Assembly: GCA_023443455.1 (NCBI GenBank) | Contig: JAEZUE010000054.1 | Coordinates: 24,643 to 88,642 of the forward strand | Length of the DNA stretch: 64,000 nt | Reading direction: 5' to 3' | From: Verrucomicrobiota bacterium | Lineage (GTDB): Bacteria; Verrucomicrobiota; Verrucomicrobiia; Opitutales; Opitutaceae | Shown here: positions 46,047 through 53,932 of the stretch, piece after piece | Position numbering within the stretch: the stretch's first letter is position 1 | Layout of the letters: each line of letters begins with the position of its first letter | Notes under the pieces: generated by a model | What the model was told of the DNA's origin: nothing | Databases searched by the model: none | What the model saw: only the letters and a program-made list of their open reading frames with translations | Made by a program: the position numbers and the translations under genes

Positions 46047-46553
46047 ATGCAGCACCTCCACGCATACTGGCGGATGGAATACATCGAGGCCCCCAAGGAT
46101 GCCCCCGATGCCAACCCCTTCGCCGCCCTCCCCCTGCTCGGCGACGACCGTGCCGCCCGCATCGTGCACCGCGGCACGGGCCACTACATCGTGCTCAACC
46201 GCTTCCCCTACAACGCGGGCCACCTGCTTGTCGTCCCCTTCCGCGAGGTCCCCGAACTCGAGGACCTCACCGCGGCCGAACGCGCCGAGCTGATGGAGCT
46301 GATCGTCTTCGCCAAGAAGCTCCTCACCGCCGCCCTCAAACCCGACGCCTTCAACGTCGGCTTCAACCTCGGCGCCGCCGCCGGCGCCGGCATCCCCAAG
46401 CACCTCCACGCGCACATCGTGCCGCGCTGGAACGGCGACACCAACTTCATGCCCGTCATCGGCGACACCCGCGTGCTCCCGCAGTCCCTCGCCGCGATGT
46501 ACGACCGCCTCCACGCCGTGGCCGCGCAGCTGGCCGCCGGCACCACTCCCTGA
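46047..46553 (+). CDS. HIT-family nucleotide hydrolase or phosphorylase
   Basis: A 168-residue HIT protein with the catalytic triad HLHAHIVPRW (HxHxH) near residue 117. Upstream family segments are MEYIEAPKDAPDANPFAALP and HYIVLNRFPYNAGHLLVVPFREVPELEDLTAAERAELMEL. The N-terminus YWRMEYIEAPK resembles bacterial and archaeal Ap4A phosphorylases and hydrolases of the HIT/FHIT-like group rather than HINT. The likely role is breakdown of dinucleoside polyphosphates or adenylated compounds. It is 17 nt before phoH and may be co-transcribed with it. Confidence 0.87.
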   Translation: MQHLHAYWRMEYIEAPKDAPDANPFAALPLLGDDRAARIVHRGTGHYIVLNRFPYNAGHLLVVPFREVPELEDLTAAERAELMELIVFAKKLLTAALKPDAFNVGFNLGAAAGAGIPKHLHAHIVPRWNGDTNFMPVIGDTRVLPQSLAAMYDRLHAVAAQLAAGTTP

Positions 46554-46570
46554 TCCACCCCGCCAGCGCG

Positions 46571-47533
46571 ATGGCCTCGAAGACCCTCAGTTTCCCCGCC
46601 CCCCGGCACCTCAACCAGCTCTACTGCGGCCGCACCGACAACCTCGCCCTGGTCGAGAAGCTGCTCGGCGTCACCCTCGTCACCCGCGACGAATGGCTCA
46701 AGATCGAGGGCGGCGACGAGGCGGTGGCCCGCACAGAGGCGTTCTTCAACTTCCTCAACGACGGCCGCACCCAGGGCCTGTCCGTGCGCCAGCCCGATTT
46801 CGTGAAGCTGCTCGAGGGCTTCGCCCGCGGCGAGGAGGCCCAGTTGCGCGCCCTCTTCGCCGAACCGCTCGTGGTCGCCACCAACCGCCGCAGCATCGTG
46901 CCGAAGACCATCGGCCAGAAACTCTACCTGAAGGCGATCCAGACCAACACGATCGTCTTCGGTATCGGACCTGCGGGCACGGGCAAGACCTACCTCGCGA
47001 TGGCCGCGGCGATCTCGGCCCTGCTCAAGAACCAGGTCCAGAAGATCATCCTCGCCCGCCCCGCGGTCGAGGCCGGCGAGGCGCTCGGCTTCCTGCCCGG
47101 CGACCTGCGCGAAAAGATCCTCCCGTATCTGCGCCCCCTCTACGACGCGATGCACGACATGCTCGACCGCGAGGATGTCGCCAAGCTCATGGAGCGCGGC
47201 GCGATCGAGATCGCCCCCCTCGCCTACATGCGCGGCCGCACGCTCGCGAACTGCTTCGCCATCCTCGACGAGGCCCAGAACACCACGCGCGAGCAGATGA
47301 TGATGTTCCTCACCCGCCTCGGCGAGGAGTCGCGCATGGTCATCACCGGCGACATCACTCAGATCGACCTGCCGCGGGCCAAGCAGTCCGGCCTCGCCCA
47401 GGCGCCGCGCATCCTCGGCGGCATCCCCGGCATCGAGTTCCACCACTTCGCCGGCTCCGACGTCGTGCGCCACCCGCTCGTGCAGAAGATCATCGTCGCC
47501 TACGAAAACGACCAGCAGGCGGGCGGCGGCTGA
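46571..47533 (+). CDS. phoH: PhoH-like ATPase
   Basis: A 320-residue PhoH family protein: a small N-terminal KH-like part, then an ATPase domain with Walker A GIGPAGTGKTYLA (131-143), Walker B CFAILDEAQNTT, TRLGEESRMVITGDITQIDLP and the C-terminal DVVRHPLVQKIIVAYE. PhoH-like proteins are linked to RNA metabolism and are often encoded with YbeY; here ybeY is ~35 kb away beside the HDIG gene. The stop codon lies inside the left copy of a 12-bp direct repeat that flanks the adjacent intergenic element. Confidence 0.93.
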   Translation: MASKTLSFPAPRHLNQLYCGRTDNLALVEKLLGVTLVTRDEWLKIEGGDEAVARTEAFFNFLNDGRTQGLSVRQPDFVKLLEGFARGEEAQLRALFAEPLVVATNRRSIVPKTIGQKLYLKAIQTNTIVFGIGPAGTGKTYLAMAAAISALLKNQVQKIILARPAVEAGEALGFLPGDLREKILPYLRPLYDAMHDMLDREDVAKLMERGAIEIAPLAYMRGRTLANCFAILDEAQNTTREQMMMFLTRLGEESRMVITGDITQIDLPRAKQSGLAQAPRILGGIPGIEFHHFAGSDVVRHPLVQKIIVAYENDQQAGGG

Positions 47534-47538
47534 GCCGC

Positions 47539-47686
47539 GATGATGCTGTCGAGAGGCGGGCGTCGAGGGACGAGCGCCAAGCCACCGGTGGCGAGCTTCC
47601 AGCACGAATGCTTCGCTCGATCTCCTCTGGGATCGGCTCCTCGACGCTCGTCACACGTCACTCGTCACTCGACCAGATGCTTGGCT
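47539..47686. repeat. Folded intergenic repeat, copy B, flanked by 12-bp direct repeat
   Basis: Same element as 15752-15889, from GATGATGCTGTCGAGAGGCG to ATGCTTGGCT, with an internal expansion of CGTCACTCGTCACTCG. The exact 12-mer GGCTGAGCCGCG occurs at both edges (47528-47539 and 47683-47694). Part of that may be the element's own GGCT end, so the duplicated host sequence is at least GAGCCGCG. Confidence 0.8.
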
Positions 47687-47722
47687 GAGCCGCGGCGGCG
47701 CCTTTTCGGGGCTCGCACCGCC

Positions 47723-48550
47723 ATGCCCAAACGCGGTACGACTCGCGCCATGTTCTCCGCCGACCGCGCCTCCGCCGTCCTTGCCGCCATCCGCACCCGC
47801 GCCCCGCTGGTCCACAACATCACGAACTATGTCGTGATGAACAACACGGCCAACGCCCTGCTCGCCCTCGGCGCCTCGCCGGCCATGGTCCACGCCGTCG
47901 AGGAGGTCGCCGAGTTTGTCGCCATTTCCCAAGCACTGGTCGTCAACCTCGGCACGCTCTCGACCCCGTGGATCGCCGCCATGGAAAAGGCCGCGGTCAC
48001 CGCGGGCGAACGAGGCATCCCGTGGGTGCTCGACCCGGTCGGCGCCGGCGCCACCGCGCTGCGCACCGAGACCGCCGCCGCCCTCGCCCGCCGCCACCCC
48101 ACCTGCATTCGCGGCAACGCCTCCGAGATCCTCGTGCTCGCCGGCGCCACCGCCGAGAAGACCAAGGGGGTCGACTCCACCCGCGACTCCGCCGATGCGC
48201 TCGCCCCCGCCCGCCGGCTCGCGCAGACGACCGGCGCCATCGTCGCGGTCACCGGCCCGGTCGACTACGTGACCGACGGCGCCACCACCATCGCGCTCGC
48301 CAACGGCCACCCGCTCATGGCCCGCGTCACCGGCCTGGGCTGCACCGCCACCGCGCTGGTCGGGGCCGCCCTGGCGGTGGAAGCCGATCGGCTCACCGCG
48401 GTCGCCGCCGGACTGAGTTTTCTCTCGTTGGCCGGCGAGATCGCCGCCGAAAAAAGCCCCGGCCCCGGCTCGCTCCAGCTGCACCTGCTCGACGCGCTGC
48501 ACCTGCTCGATGCCGCAACGATCGCGCAACGCTTGAAGATCGTCGGCTGA
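47723..48550 (+). CDS. thiM: Hydroxyethylthiazole kinase
   Basis: Salvage of the thiazole half of thiamine: phosphorylates 4-methyl-5-(2-hydroxyethyl)thiazole. The 275-residue protein has the ThiM landmarks: PLVHNITNYVVMNNTANALLALGASPAMVHAVEEV, VNLGTLSTPWIAAMEKA, PWVLDPVGAGATALRTETA, IRGNASEILVLAG, VTGPVDYVTDG and ARVTGLGCTATALVGAALAVE (ATP/Cys region). An internal ATG at 47750 (MFSADRAS) is an equally possible start. It pairs with thiE 0.7 kb downstream. No TPP riboswitch is visible in the leader, which is filled by the folded repeat. Confidence 0.93.
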   Translation: MPKRGTTRAMFSADRASAVLAAIRTRAPLVHNITNYVVMNNTANALLALGASPAMVHAVEEVAEFVAISQALVVNLGTLSTPWIAAMEKAAVTAGERGIPWVLDPVGAGATALRTETAAALARRHPTCIRGNASEILVLAGATAEKTKGVDSTRDSADALAPARRLAQTTGAIVAVTGPVDYVTDGATTIALANGHPLMARVTGLGCTATALVGAALAVEADRLTAVAAGLSFLSLAGEIAAEKSPGPGSLQLHLLDALHLLDAATIAQRLKIVG

Positions 48551-48605
48551 CCGCCCGGTCACGGTGGAGACGTTTCTCCCGTGGATTCGGCCGCCCGGCC
48601 CTCCG

Positions 48606-49184
48606 TCAGCACAGCTTGCCCGCGAGCCAGGCGAGGTTGTCGGCGAAACGGTCGATGGTCGCGAGCGCCTCGGCGTCGTTGTTGATCTCGCCCGGATCGC
48701 GGGCCACGCCCACGTTCCAGTAGGTCGAGCCCGGCACCACCATGTCGTTGACCAGATACCACATCATCAACTGTGCGTAGGTGAAGTTGTGCCCCGCTCG
48801 CCGTGCGACCGCGATCGGGCCGCCGATCTTGCGCGAGAGCATGCCGCCGTTCGAGCGCGAAACGTAGCCCGCCCGGTCGAGCAACGCCATGAGCTCCGGC
48901 GTGGCCGAACCGAAATACACCGGCGAACCGACCACGATGATGTCGGCCCGCACCATCTTTTCGAACACGAGCTGGAAGTCGTCGCAGTTCCGCCCCGGGC
49001 AGCTCTCGTCCTTCGACTCCCGGCAACCGCCGCACGCGGCGCACCCCTGGATCGTGACGTCGCACAGGCGCACCAGCTCGCCGCCGATTCCCTGCCCGGC
49101 GAGGCGCTCGAGACAACGCTGGAGCAGCGTGTCGGTGTTTCCGTTGCGGCGGGGACTTCCACTGATGGCAATCGCGGTCGGCAT
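48606..49184 (-). CDS. NADPH-dependent FMN reductase-like flavoprotein
   Basis: A 192-residue flavodoxin-fold protein: AISGSPRRNGNTDTLLQRCLERL (phosphate-binding loop), ADIIVVGSPVYFGSATPELMALLDRAGYVSR (isoalloxazine loop), and a cysteine cluster CAACGGCRESKDESCPGRNCDD (about 48-69) that resembles the Fe-S site of iron-sulfur flavoproteins. The Cys cluster suggests electron transfer rather than plain NADPH:FMN reduction. It is encoded opposite to thiM and thiE and between them; no functional link is evident. Confidence 0.82.
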   Translation of the reverse strand: MPTAIAISGSPRRNGNTDTLLQRCLERLAGQGIGGELVRLCDVTIQGCAACGGCRESKDESCPGRNCDDFQLVFEKMVRADIIVVGSPVYFGSATPELMALLDRAGYVSRSNGGMLSRKIGGPIAVARRAGHNFTYAQLMMWYLVNDMVVPGSTYWNVGVARDPGEINNDAEALATIDRFADNLAWLAGKLC

Positions 49185-49289
49185 GGGTTCATTCGGGGCA
49201 AAGCAACGCGGGTCGGGAAGGTAAAAATGCGGCAACGGCCCATTGTCGTTCTCGCCCGCCGCCGCCCGGCCGACACAATCGCCGCCCCG

Positions 49290-49931
49290 ATGGCGCGTCC
49301 CTTCAATCTCTCCCTGTACCTCGTCACCGACCCCGGGTTGACCGCCCGGCGCGGACTGACGGAAACCGTGGCCGCCGCGGTCGCCGGCGGCGTGACGATC
49401 GTGCAACTACGCGACAAGACCGGGCCGGCCCGCACACTCGCCGAGGCGGGGCGCGCGCTGCTCGCGCACCTGCGCCCGTTGGGCATTCCGCTGCTGGTCG
49501 ACGACCGGATCGATGTCGCCCACGCCATCGGCGCCGATGGCGTGCATGTCGGCCAGGAGGACCTGCCACCCGCGGTCGCGCGCACCATTCTCGGGCCGGA
49601 GGCCATTGTCGGCCTCTCCGTCACCCAGGCCGACGAATTGGTTACGATCGATCCATCGGTCGACTACGTCGGCCTCGGCCCGCTGTTTCCGACCGGCACC
49701 AAAGCCGACGCCGCGCCCGCCCTGGGCGTGGAGGAGTTCGCGCGTCTCCGGCGTGAGATTTCCCGGCCGGTGGTGGCGATCGGCGGCATCGGCCGGGCCA
49801 ATCTCCGGCAAGCCTTGATCGCCGGCGCCGATGGCGTGGCGATGGTTTCCGCCCTCTGCGCGGCCGCCGACCCACGCGCCGCCGCGGCCGAACTCGCGGA
49901 AGCCATCGCTGCGGAACGAAAGGTCGGCTGA
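49290..49931 (+). CDS. thiE: Thiamine-phosphate synthase
   Basis: Joins HMP-PP and thiazole phosphate to thiamine phosphate. The 213-residue TIM-barrel protein has TIVQLRDKTGPARTLAEAG, LLVDDRIDVAHAIGADGVHVGQEDLPPAVARTILG, VGLSVTQADE, VDYVGLGPLFPTGTKADAAPALGVEEF and VAIGGIGRANLRQALIAGADGVAMVSAL, the phosphate-binding loops of the family. It uses the product of thiM, so the two form a thiamine salvage pair. The start at 49290 (MARPFNLSLYLVTD) is standard. Confidence 0.94.
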   Translation: MARPFNLSLYLVTDPGLTARRGLTETVAAAVAGGVTIVQLRDKTGPARTLAEAGRALLAHLRPLGIPLLVDDRIDVAHAIGADGVHVGQEDLPPAVARTILGPEAIVGLSVTQADELVTIDPSVDYVGLGPLFPTGTKADAAPALGVEEFARLRREISRPVVAIGGIGRANLRQALIAGADGVAMVSALCAAADPRAAAAELAEAIAAERKVG

Positions 49932-49980
49932 CCCTCATCCGACGTTGCTTCCTGCGCGTCGTTCGCCGTGCAATCCGGGC

Positions 49981-50493
49981 GTGAGCGAAGAGACCGAACA
50001 ACCCGCCTGGAAACCGGAATTGGATGCGATCGTGGGCGCGCGCCATGGCGGCGCCGTCGCGGCCCTGCTGCCGCGTTTGCGCGCGCTCGATACGCGCCAC
50101 CCCAACACGCCGGAGATCCTGCACCAGATCGCGTGGAGCTGCGAAGTGTTGGGCCGCTATCGCGACGCCGCCGTCGCCTACGAACGCGCGATCGCCCTCG
50201 GGCTGCCGCCCAACGAGCTCTCCAGCGCCTTCCTCGGGCTCGGCTCCGCGCTACGCTGCCTCGGGGACTACGCCCGCGCCGCCGAAGTTCTCGCGCAGGG
50301 GCGACTCCAATTCCCCGAGCAACGTGAATTCGAAGTCTTCCTCTCCCTCGCCCTGCACAATCTCGGGCGCCACGACGAGGCGATGCAGACCCTGCTCACC
50401 GCCTTGATCGAGACTTCCGACGACGTCGGCATCGCGGCCCACCAGCGCACGATCCGCTTTCTCGCGACACAGCTCGACCGCCGGTGGGAGTGA
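49981..50493 (+). CDS. TPR-repeat protein
   Basis: A 170-residue soluble protein from a GTG start, with about three TPR units: TPEILHQIAWSCEVLGRYRDAAVAYERAIALGLPP, ELSSAFLGLGSALRCLGDYARAAEVLAQGRLQFP and EFEVFLSLALHNLGRHDEAMQTLLTALIE. No signal peptide is present. TPRs mediate protein contacts; the partner is unknown. It starts 50 nt after thiE and may share its transcript. Confidence 0.75.
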   Translation: MSEETEQPAWKPELDAIVGARHGGAVAALLPRLRALDTRHPNTPEILHQIAWSCEVLGRYRDAAVAYERAIALGLPPNELSSAFLGLGSALRCLGDYARAAEVLAQGRLQFPEQREFEVFLSLALHNLGRHDEAMQTLLTALIETSDDVGIAAHQRTIRFLATQLDRRWE

Positions 50494-50595
50494 GCTTCGG
50501 CCGCTGTCGGCCAGGGCGGCGACCTGGCCGAGACTCGGGCCGCCTCGGCCCGGGGGCCTAGAGTTGCAACAGTGCCCCGTGCGGCCGGCCATCCC

Positions 50596-50686
50596 GTAGG
50601 TCCGGTCTCCGGGCGGAACCCTCGGATTCCTCACGCCCACCGCTCCACGCCCAACACCGCCGGCACGGAGGCCGGCGCCACGCCCG
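50596..50686. repeat. Fragments of two intergenic repeat families
   Basis: 50596-50620 is GTAGGTCCGGTCTCCGGGCG and following bases, matching 33751. 50658-50686 carries CCGGCACGGAGGCCGGCGCC followed by ACGCCC, matching one arm of the 138-bp unit at 8.9 and 33.8 kb. The rest of the gap between the TPR gene and the next stop codon (50494-50688) holds nothing else. Confidence 0.7.
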
Positions 50687-50688
50687 GC

Positions 50689-51519
50689 TCACGCCGCCGC
50701 CTGGAAAAGCGGGGTGCCGTTGTTTCCCTGAGCGCCGAGGATCGCCTCGTAGACCGATCGGGCCTGCTGCCCAACCTCGGCGGTGAACTGCTCGGCCGCC
50801 CGCCGCCCCCCGGCTGGCTCGGCCGATCGTTCCCGATCGACCGACTCGATCGCCTCGGCTTCGCCGTTTGCCCCGCCTTCTTCACCCCCTTCGCGCTGTG
50901 CCGCGAGCAGCTCCAGACGAGCCGCGGACTCCTGCCGCGACGCGGCTGCCGCCACCGCGCGGTCCGCCGCCGAGGGATCCGCCGGGGCGAGCGCCGCCGC
51001 GCGTACCGTGATCATCTTCAGGATCGTGGCCTGCGGGTCGCCGGCGACGGGCGAGGTGTCGATGGCGACCTCGCCGCCCACTGCATACTGCTGCCCGTCG
51101 GGCCCTTTCTGGTACGTAAAGGAAGCCCCGCCGCGCACGTAGCTCCCACCAGCGGACACATGCGCCGCCTCGTGGGCCCGCACGGCCGCATCCGATGCCT
51201 TCAGCTCGGCGAGCGCCGCCGCGACCTGCGGGTCGTTGGTTTCGGACGTGGAGCCCGGGGGCGGGCCACCGCTCTGCGCGGCGAGTTTCGCCGCCGCGGC
51301 TTCGTAGGCTTTCACCCCTCGGTCCCCGCCGGCGGTCTCGGCGGACTTGGTCAACCCGTCGTTGTTCTCCCCGGTGTCGCCGAGATCCCGATTCGCGTTC
51401 CTGGCCGCGGCACCATCGGTCGTTTGTCGAAACGCGCCGTTGGGCTCCGCCGAACCGGCGATGGAGGCCGATGCCGTGCGCCCGGCCCCGGCGGCGAAAT
51501 TGGCACCCACGGAGAGCAT
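50689..51519 (-). CDS. SprA-like putative metallopeptidase
   Basis: A 276-residue protein with the core DAAVRAHEAAHVSAGGSYVRGGASFTYQKGPDGQQYAVGGEVAIDTSPVAGDPQATI. This is the HExxH-type motif (HEAAH) and following VGGEVxIDT block of the SprA-related family, and it also occurs in proteins annotated as putative metalloproteases. It is flanked by low-complexity Ala/Gly/Ser stretches with no clear signal peptide. The start at 51519 (MLSVGANFAAGAGRT) avoids an Arg-rich upstream reading. Function in this organism is unknown; relatives are fairly common but mostly uncharacterised. Confidence 0.75.
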   Translation of the reverse strand: MLSVGANFAAGAGRTASASIAGSAEPNGAFRQTTDGAAARNANRDLGDTGENNDGLTKSAETAGGDRGVKAYEAAAAKLAAQSGGPPPGSTSETNDPQVAAALAELKASDAAVRAHEAAHVSAGGSYVRGGASFTYQKGPDGQQYAVGGEVAIDTSPVAGDPQATILKMITVRAAALAPADPSAADRAVAAAASRQESAARLELLAAQREGGEEGGANGEAEAIESVDRERSAEPAGGRRAAEQFTAEVGQQARSVYEAILGAQGNNGTPLFQAAA

Positions 51520-51661
51520 GGGCCGACCATAACCCGCCGCATCCGCCGCGCAACCGGTGGTGCCATTCGGCCGCGAGCGCCGTCGCTCGAGACGCGGAAG
51601 ATTCGCGGATCTCGCCGTCGCGGCCGCCCTTCCGCCGGATCGCAACCGAACGACTTCCGAC

Positions 51662-52195
51662 CTACGCCTCCGCGAACTCGAGATCGACCATCAGGTCGGC
51701 GGCGATCTTCTCGAGATCGGCGCGGATCGCGACCATGTCGGCGCTCGGCGGGACAAGCAGCTCGGCCTGCGCCTGGAACAACCTGCCTCCGGCCATCGGT
51801 GCCTCGACGCACTCGGTCACGAGCTCCTCGACATTCACCTGATGCGCCGCCAGCACCCGCGTGATCTGGTGCACGATGCCGGGACGATCTTGGCCGACGA
51901 GTTCAAGCTTCACCACGCGCCCCGCCGCCTCCGCCCGTTGCTCCGGGTCGACAGTCACCACCACGTGCAAGCCCTTCACGCCAAGCTGGGCAAACGCGCT
52001 CTTCAAGGCGCCTTCGTTTTCGCCGGGCACGGCCACCTGCACGATACCGGCAAACTGGCCCCCCAGACGAGCGAGACGACTCTCGAGCCAGTTGCCGCGT
52101 TGCGCGGCGACGATCTCGGCAACCGATTCGACCAGACCGGGGCAGTCGGGTCCGACAAGCGTGAGAACGAGGGAGGAGTTCACGGGGGTTGCCAT
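51662..52195 (-). CDS. Double-ACT-domain protein (GcvR-like)
   Basis: A 177-residue protein made of two ACT domains: SSLVLTLVGPDCPGLVESVAEIVAAQRGNWLESRLARLGGQFAGIVQVAVPG (about 6-57) and VVKLELVGQDRPGIVHQITRVLAAHQVNVEELVTECVEAPMAGGRLFQAQAELLVP (about 92-147). GPDCPGLV and GQDRPGIV are the ligand-binding loops. The arrangement is that of GcvR, a regulator of the glycine cleavage system, but single GcvR-like proteins also occur without that link. It begins 57 nt downstream of the SRP RNA on the same strand. Confidence 0.82.
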   Translation of the reverse strand: MATPVNSSLVLTLVGPDCPGLVESVAEIVAAQRGNWLESRLARLGGQFAGIVQVAVPGENEGALKSAFAQLGVKGLHVVVTVDPEQRAEAAGRVVKLELVGQDRPGIVHQITRVLAAHQVNVEELVTECVEAPMAGGRLFQAQAELLVPPSADMVAIRADLEKIAADLMVDLEFAEA

Positions 52196-52251
52196 AGCAC
52201 GGATACGACTCGAGGCGCAAGGGCGCCGCCGTCGCGGGGAAAATGAAAAGT

Positions 52252-52347
52252 GGCCAGGCACCCCACGGCACTGGGAGGACGTCGTTGCCGTTGCTACCTT
52301 CCGGTCCTGGCGGAGTTCACGCGCCTGCCCATGCATGGGACCTGGCC
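52252..52347 (-). ncRNA. ffs: Signal recognition particle RNA (small bacterial type)
   Basis: About 96 nt. The ends GGCCAGG (52347-52341) and CCTGGCC (52258-52252) pair perfectly. The apical domain contains the conserved asymmetric-loop and tetraloop signature in GCCAGGACCGGAAGGTAGCA, where GGAA is the SRP GNRA loop and the flanking AGGA/AGGTAGCA form the Ffh-binding symmetric and asymmetric loops. It lacks the Alu domain, like E. coli 4.5S RNA. A CTTTTC-type T stretch follows. It binds Ffh to target nascent membrane proteins. Confidence 0.93.
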
Positions 52348-52395
52348 GGCGCGGACCGTGGAGGTCGCCACTCCCTCGGGCAACCAGATTCTGCC

Positions 52396-52422
52396 AAAAA
52401 AAAGCGCCGCGAAATGCGGCGC
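52396..52422 (-). terminator. Terminator of the sigma-factor operon
   Basis: A 7-bp perfect stem GCGCCGC/GCGGCGC (52422-52416 with 52410-52404) with an ATTTC loop and eight T residues (52403-52396) on the minus strand, 8 nt past the stop at 52430. Confidence 0.92.
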
Positions 52423-52429
52423 CCAAAAC

Positions 52430-52888
52430 TCATGGGGAAGGAGGCGGCGGCGGACGGTGTGGTGGATAACCTCCGTGCTTGGGTCCCCGGGGCTCGGGAT
52501 CGGCCGTGCGTTGCCGGATCTTCTCCTCCTGCTCGCGCTTGAACTCCTCGAACTTCACCCGCTGCTCGGCGGAAAGCAGTTCGGCAATCTGTTCATTGAG
52601 GCGCCGCAGGTGTTCACCCGCCACCCGCCACGATTCGCGGCGGTTCTTCGCCAACTCGTCTCCGGCTTGGCGCATCAGCGCCTCGATCTTCACCCGCTGT
52701 TCGGGGGTCAGGCTCAACACCTCCTCGAGCCGACCCATGTTGCGCTCGGCGAAGCTCGGGCGCGGTACGGGCATTTTGGCTTTCGGCCGGAACAGCGGAC
52801 CCACCGCCGGCGCCAGAAAGACGCCGCTGGCCAAACCGGCGATGAAAATGCCAACCAACACGAGCACTGTGCGGGGTTTCGTGATCAT
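52430..52888 (-). CDS. Membrane-anchored Spy/CpxP-like periplasmic protein
   Basis: A 152-residue protein with an N-terminal membrane helix (TVLVLVGIFIAGLASGVFLAPAV), then a helical domain with the two LTxxQ-type motifs of the Spy/CpxP/zinc-resistance group: LSLTPEQRVKIEALMRQAG and LLSAEQRVKFEEFKREQEEK. It ends in a Pro/His-rich tail (GPKHGGYPPHRPPPPPSP) that could bind metal. Spy-like proteins act as periplasmic chaperones or stress sensors. It is the last gene of the operon with an ECF sigma factor and a small membrane protein. The ATG at 52888 was chosen over a TTG at 52894. Confidence 0.8.
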   Translation of the reverse strand: MITKPRTVLVLVGIFIAGLASGVFLAPAVGPLFRPKAKMPVPRPSFAERNMGRLEEVLSLTPEQRVKIEALMRQAGDELAKNRRESWRVAGEHLRRLNEQIAELLSAEQRVKFEEFKREQEEKIRQRTADPEPRGPKHGGYPPHRPPPPPSP

Positions 52889-52890
52889 GA

Positions 52891-53181
52891 TCAAAGTTGG
52901 GCAACGAGTTCGGCGACAGGATCGCTCAGCTCATCCGACAAGGCGTCCGCGGTCTTCGCCGAAAGCGGATACCCCACCACGGCCGACGCGATCAGTACCG
53001 CCACTGCCAAACCGAGGGCCCGCATCGCGAACACGCCGAAGAATTCCGCGGGCTCACGCCGTTGGGTCAGCCCGCGCGCCGCCACCCGCTCGGCAAAACC
53101 GAAGGGAAGATCGGCGGAGTCCGGCGCCGGCGCCATGCGGGCGGCCGCCACCAGTTTCATCCAGGGATCAGGACGTTTCAT
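52891..53181 (-). CDS. Small single-helix membrane protein, possible anti-sigma factor
   Basis: A 96-residue protein: cytoplasmic half MKRPDPWMKLVAAARMAPAPDSADLPFGFAERVAARG, one membrane helix (MRALGLAVAVLIASAVVGYPL, about 53-73), and an acidic periplasmic tail. The cytoplasmic part is short for a canonical anti-sigma domain and lacks the HxxxCxxC zinc motif. It overlaps the sigma-factor gene by 4 nt (ATGA), the usual position of an anti-sigma gene, which is the sole basis for that suggestion. Confidence 0.65.
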   Translation of the reverse strand: MKRPDPWMKLVAAARMAPAPDSADLPFGFAERVAARGLTQRREPAEFFGVFAMRALGLAVAVLIASAVVGYPLSAKTADALSDELSDPVAELVAQL

Positions 53182-53765
53182 GGGTGTTCCTTTCGTTCCA
53201 GCTGTTCAAAAAGTTTGCGCAGTTTCCGGCGAGCCCGGAAAGCCCGCACCTTGATCATGCTCGCGCCCCAACCGGTGAGTTCGCGGATCTCGGCCACGGA
53301 TTTCTGCTCGAGGTCGAGCAGCGTGATCACGGTACGGTCGGCAGGCGATAGTTGTTCGAGCAGACGGGCCACCAGCTCGCGCGCGGCCAAGGCATCAGTC
53401 GCATCCTCGCCATCGCTGCCGGTGAGCACCGCGTCGAGCACCTCGGCCTCGTTCTCCGAAAGATCCGCCCAACGCAGCTCCGGCCGACGCTGCTGGAAAC
53501 GCAGATGGTCGATGCACGTCGTCACCGCAATCCGGGAAACCCAGTGCGTGAACGGCATCTCGCCCCGGTACTGTTCGATCCGGCTGAACATCTTCAGGTA
53601 GACCTCCTGCGAGAGATCCTCCTCGGCCACGCGGCGCGGGAGGTGCGCCCGCACGATCTTGCGCACCAACGGGTGCAACGCCTCGACGAGTTCACGCGCG
53701 GCCACCTGGTCGCCCCGGCGCACGCCGTCGAGCAACCCGTCGAAGTCGGGCGTTTCGTCATCCAT
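53178..53765 (-). CDS. ECF RNA polymerase sigma factor
   Basis: A 195-residue group 4 sigma factor. Region 2 is LVRKIVRAHLPRRVAEEDLSQEVYLKMFSRIEQYRGEMPFTHWVSRIAVTTCIDHLRFQQRR, region 4 is QLSPADRTVITLLDLEQKSVAEIRELTGWGASMIKVRAFRARRKLRKLFEQLE, and an acidic linker is between. It heads a three-gene operon with a small membrane protein and a Spy-like periplasmic protein, so it probably answers envelope stress and is held by the membrane protein. The promoter it uses is unknown. Confidence 0.92.
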   Translation of the reverse strand: MDDETPDFDGLLDGVRRGDQVAARELVEALHPLVRKIVRAHLPRRVAEEDLSQEVYLKMFSRIEQYRGEMPFTHWVSRIAVTTCIDHLRFQQRRPELRWADLSENEAEVLDAVLTGSDGEDATDALAARELVARLLEQLSPADRTVITLLDLEQKSVAEIRELTGWGASMIKVRAFRARRKLRKLFEQLERKEHP

Positions 53766-53932
53766 GGTGTTGCGGTTTCAACGAGCACGTCGGTCAGTGA
53801 CGCACCAGCGCCGATTGAGGTTACGGAGTCGCGCCGGCGCAACGAGTTTCAACGCCCCACGCCCGCCGCCCATCCGGCGGCGAACCCCACGTCGGCATCA
53901 CGTCGATGCCGCCACTCCCGACCCGCGCGGCC

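Noticed and set aside
47687..47722. Leader of thiM searched for a TPP riboswitch.
   Set aside because: No CUGAGA thi-box core was found before thiM or thiE; the thiM leader is occupied by the folded repeat.
52196..52426. Extension of the double-ACT protein upstream through an open frame.
   Set aside because: That stretch is the SRP RNA gene and its flanks; the frame is open by chance.
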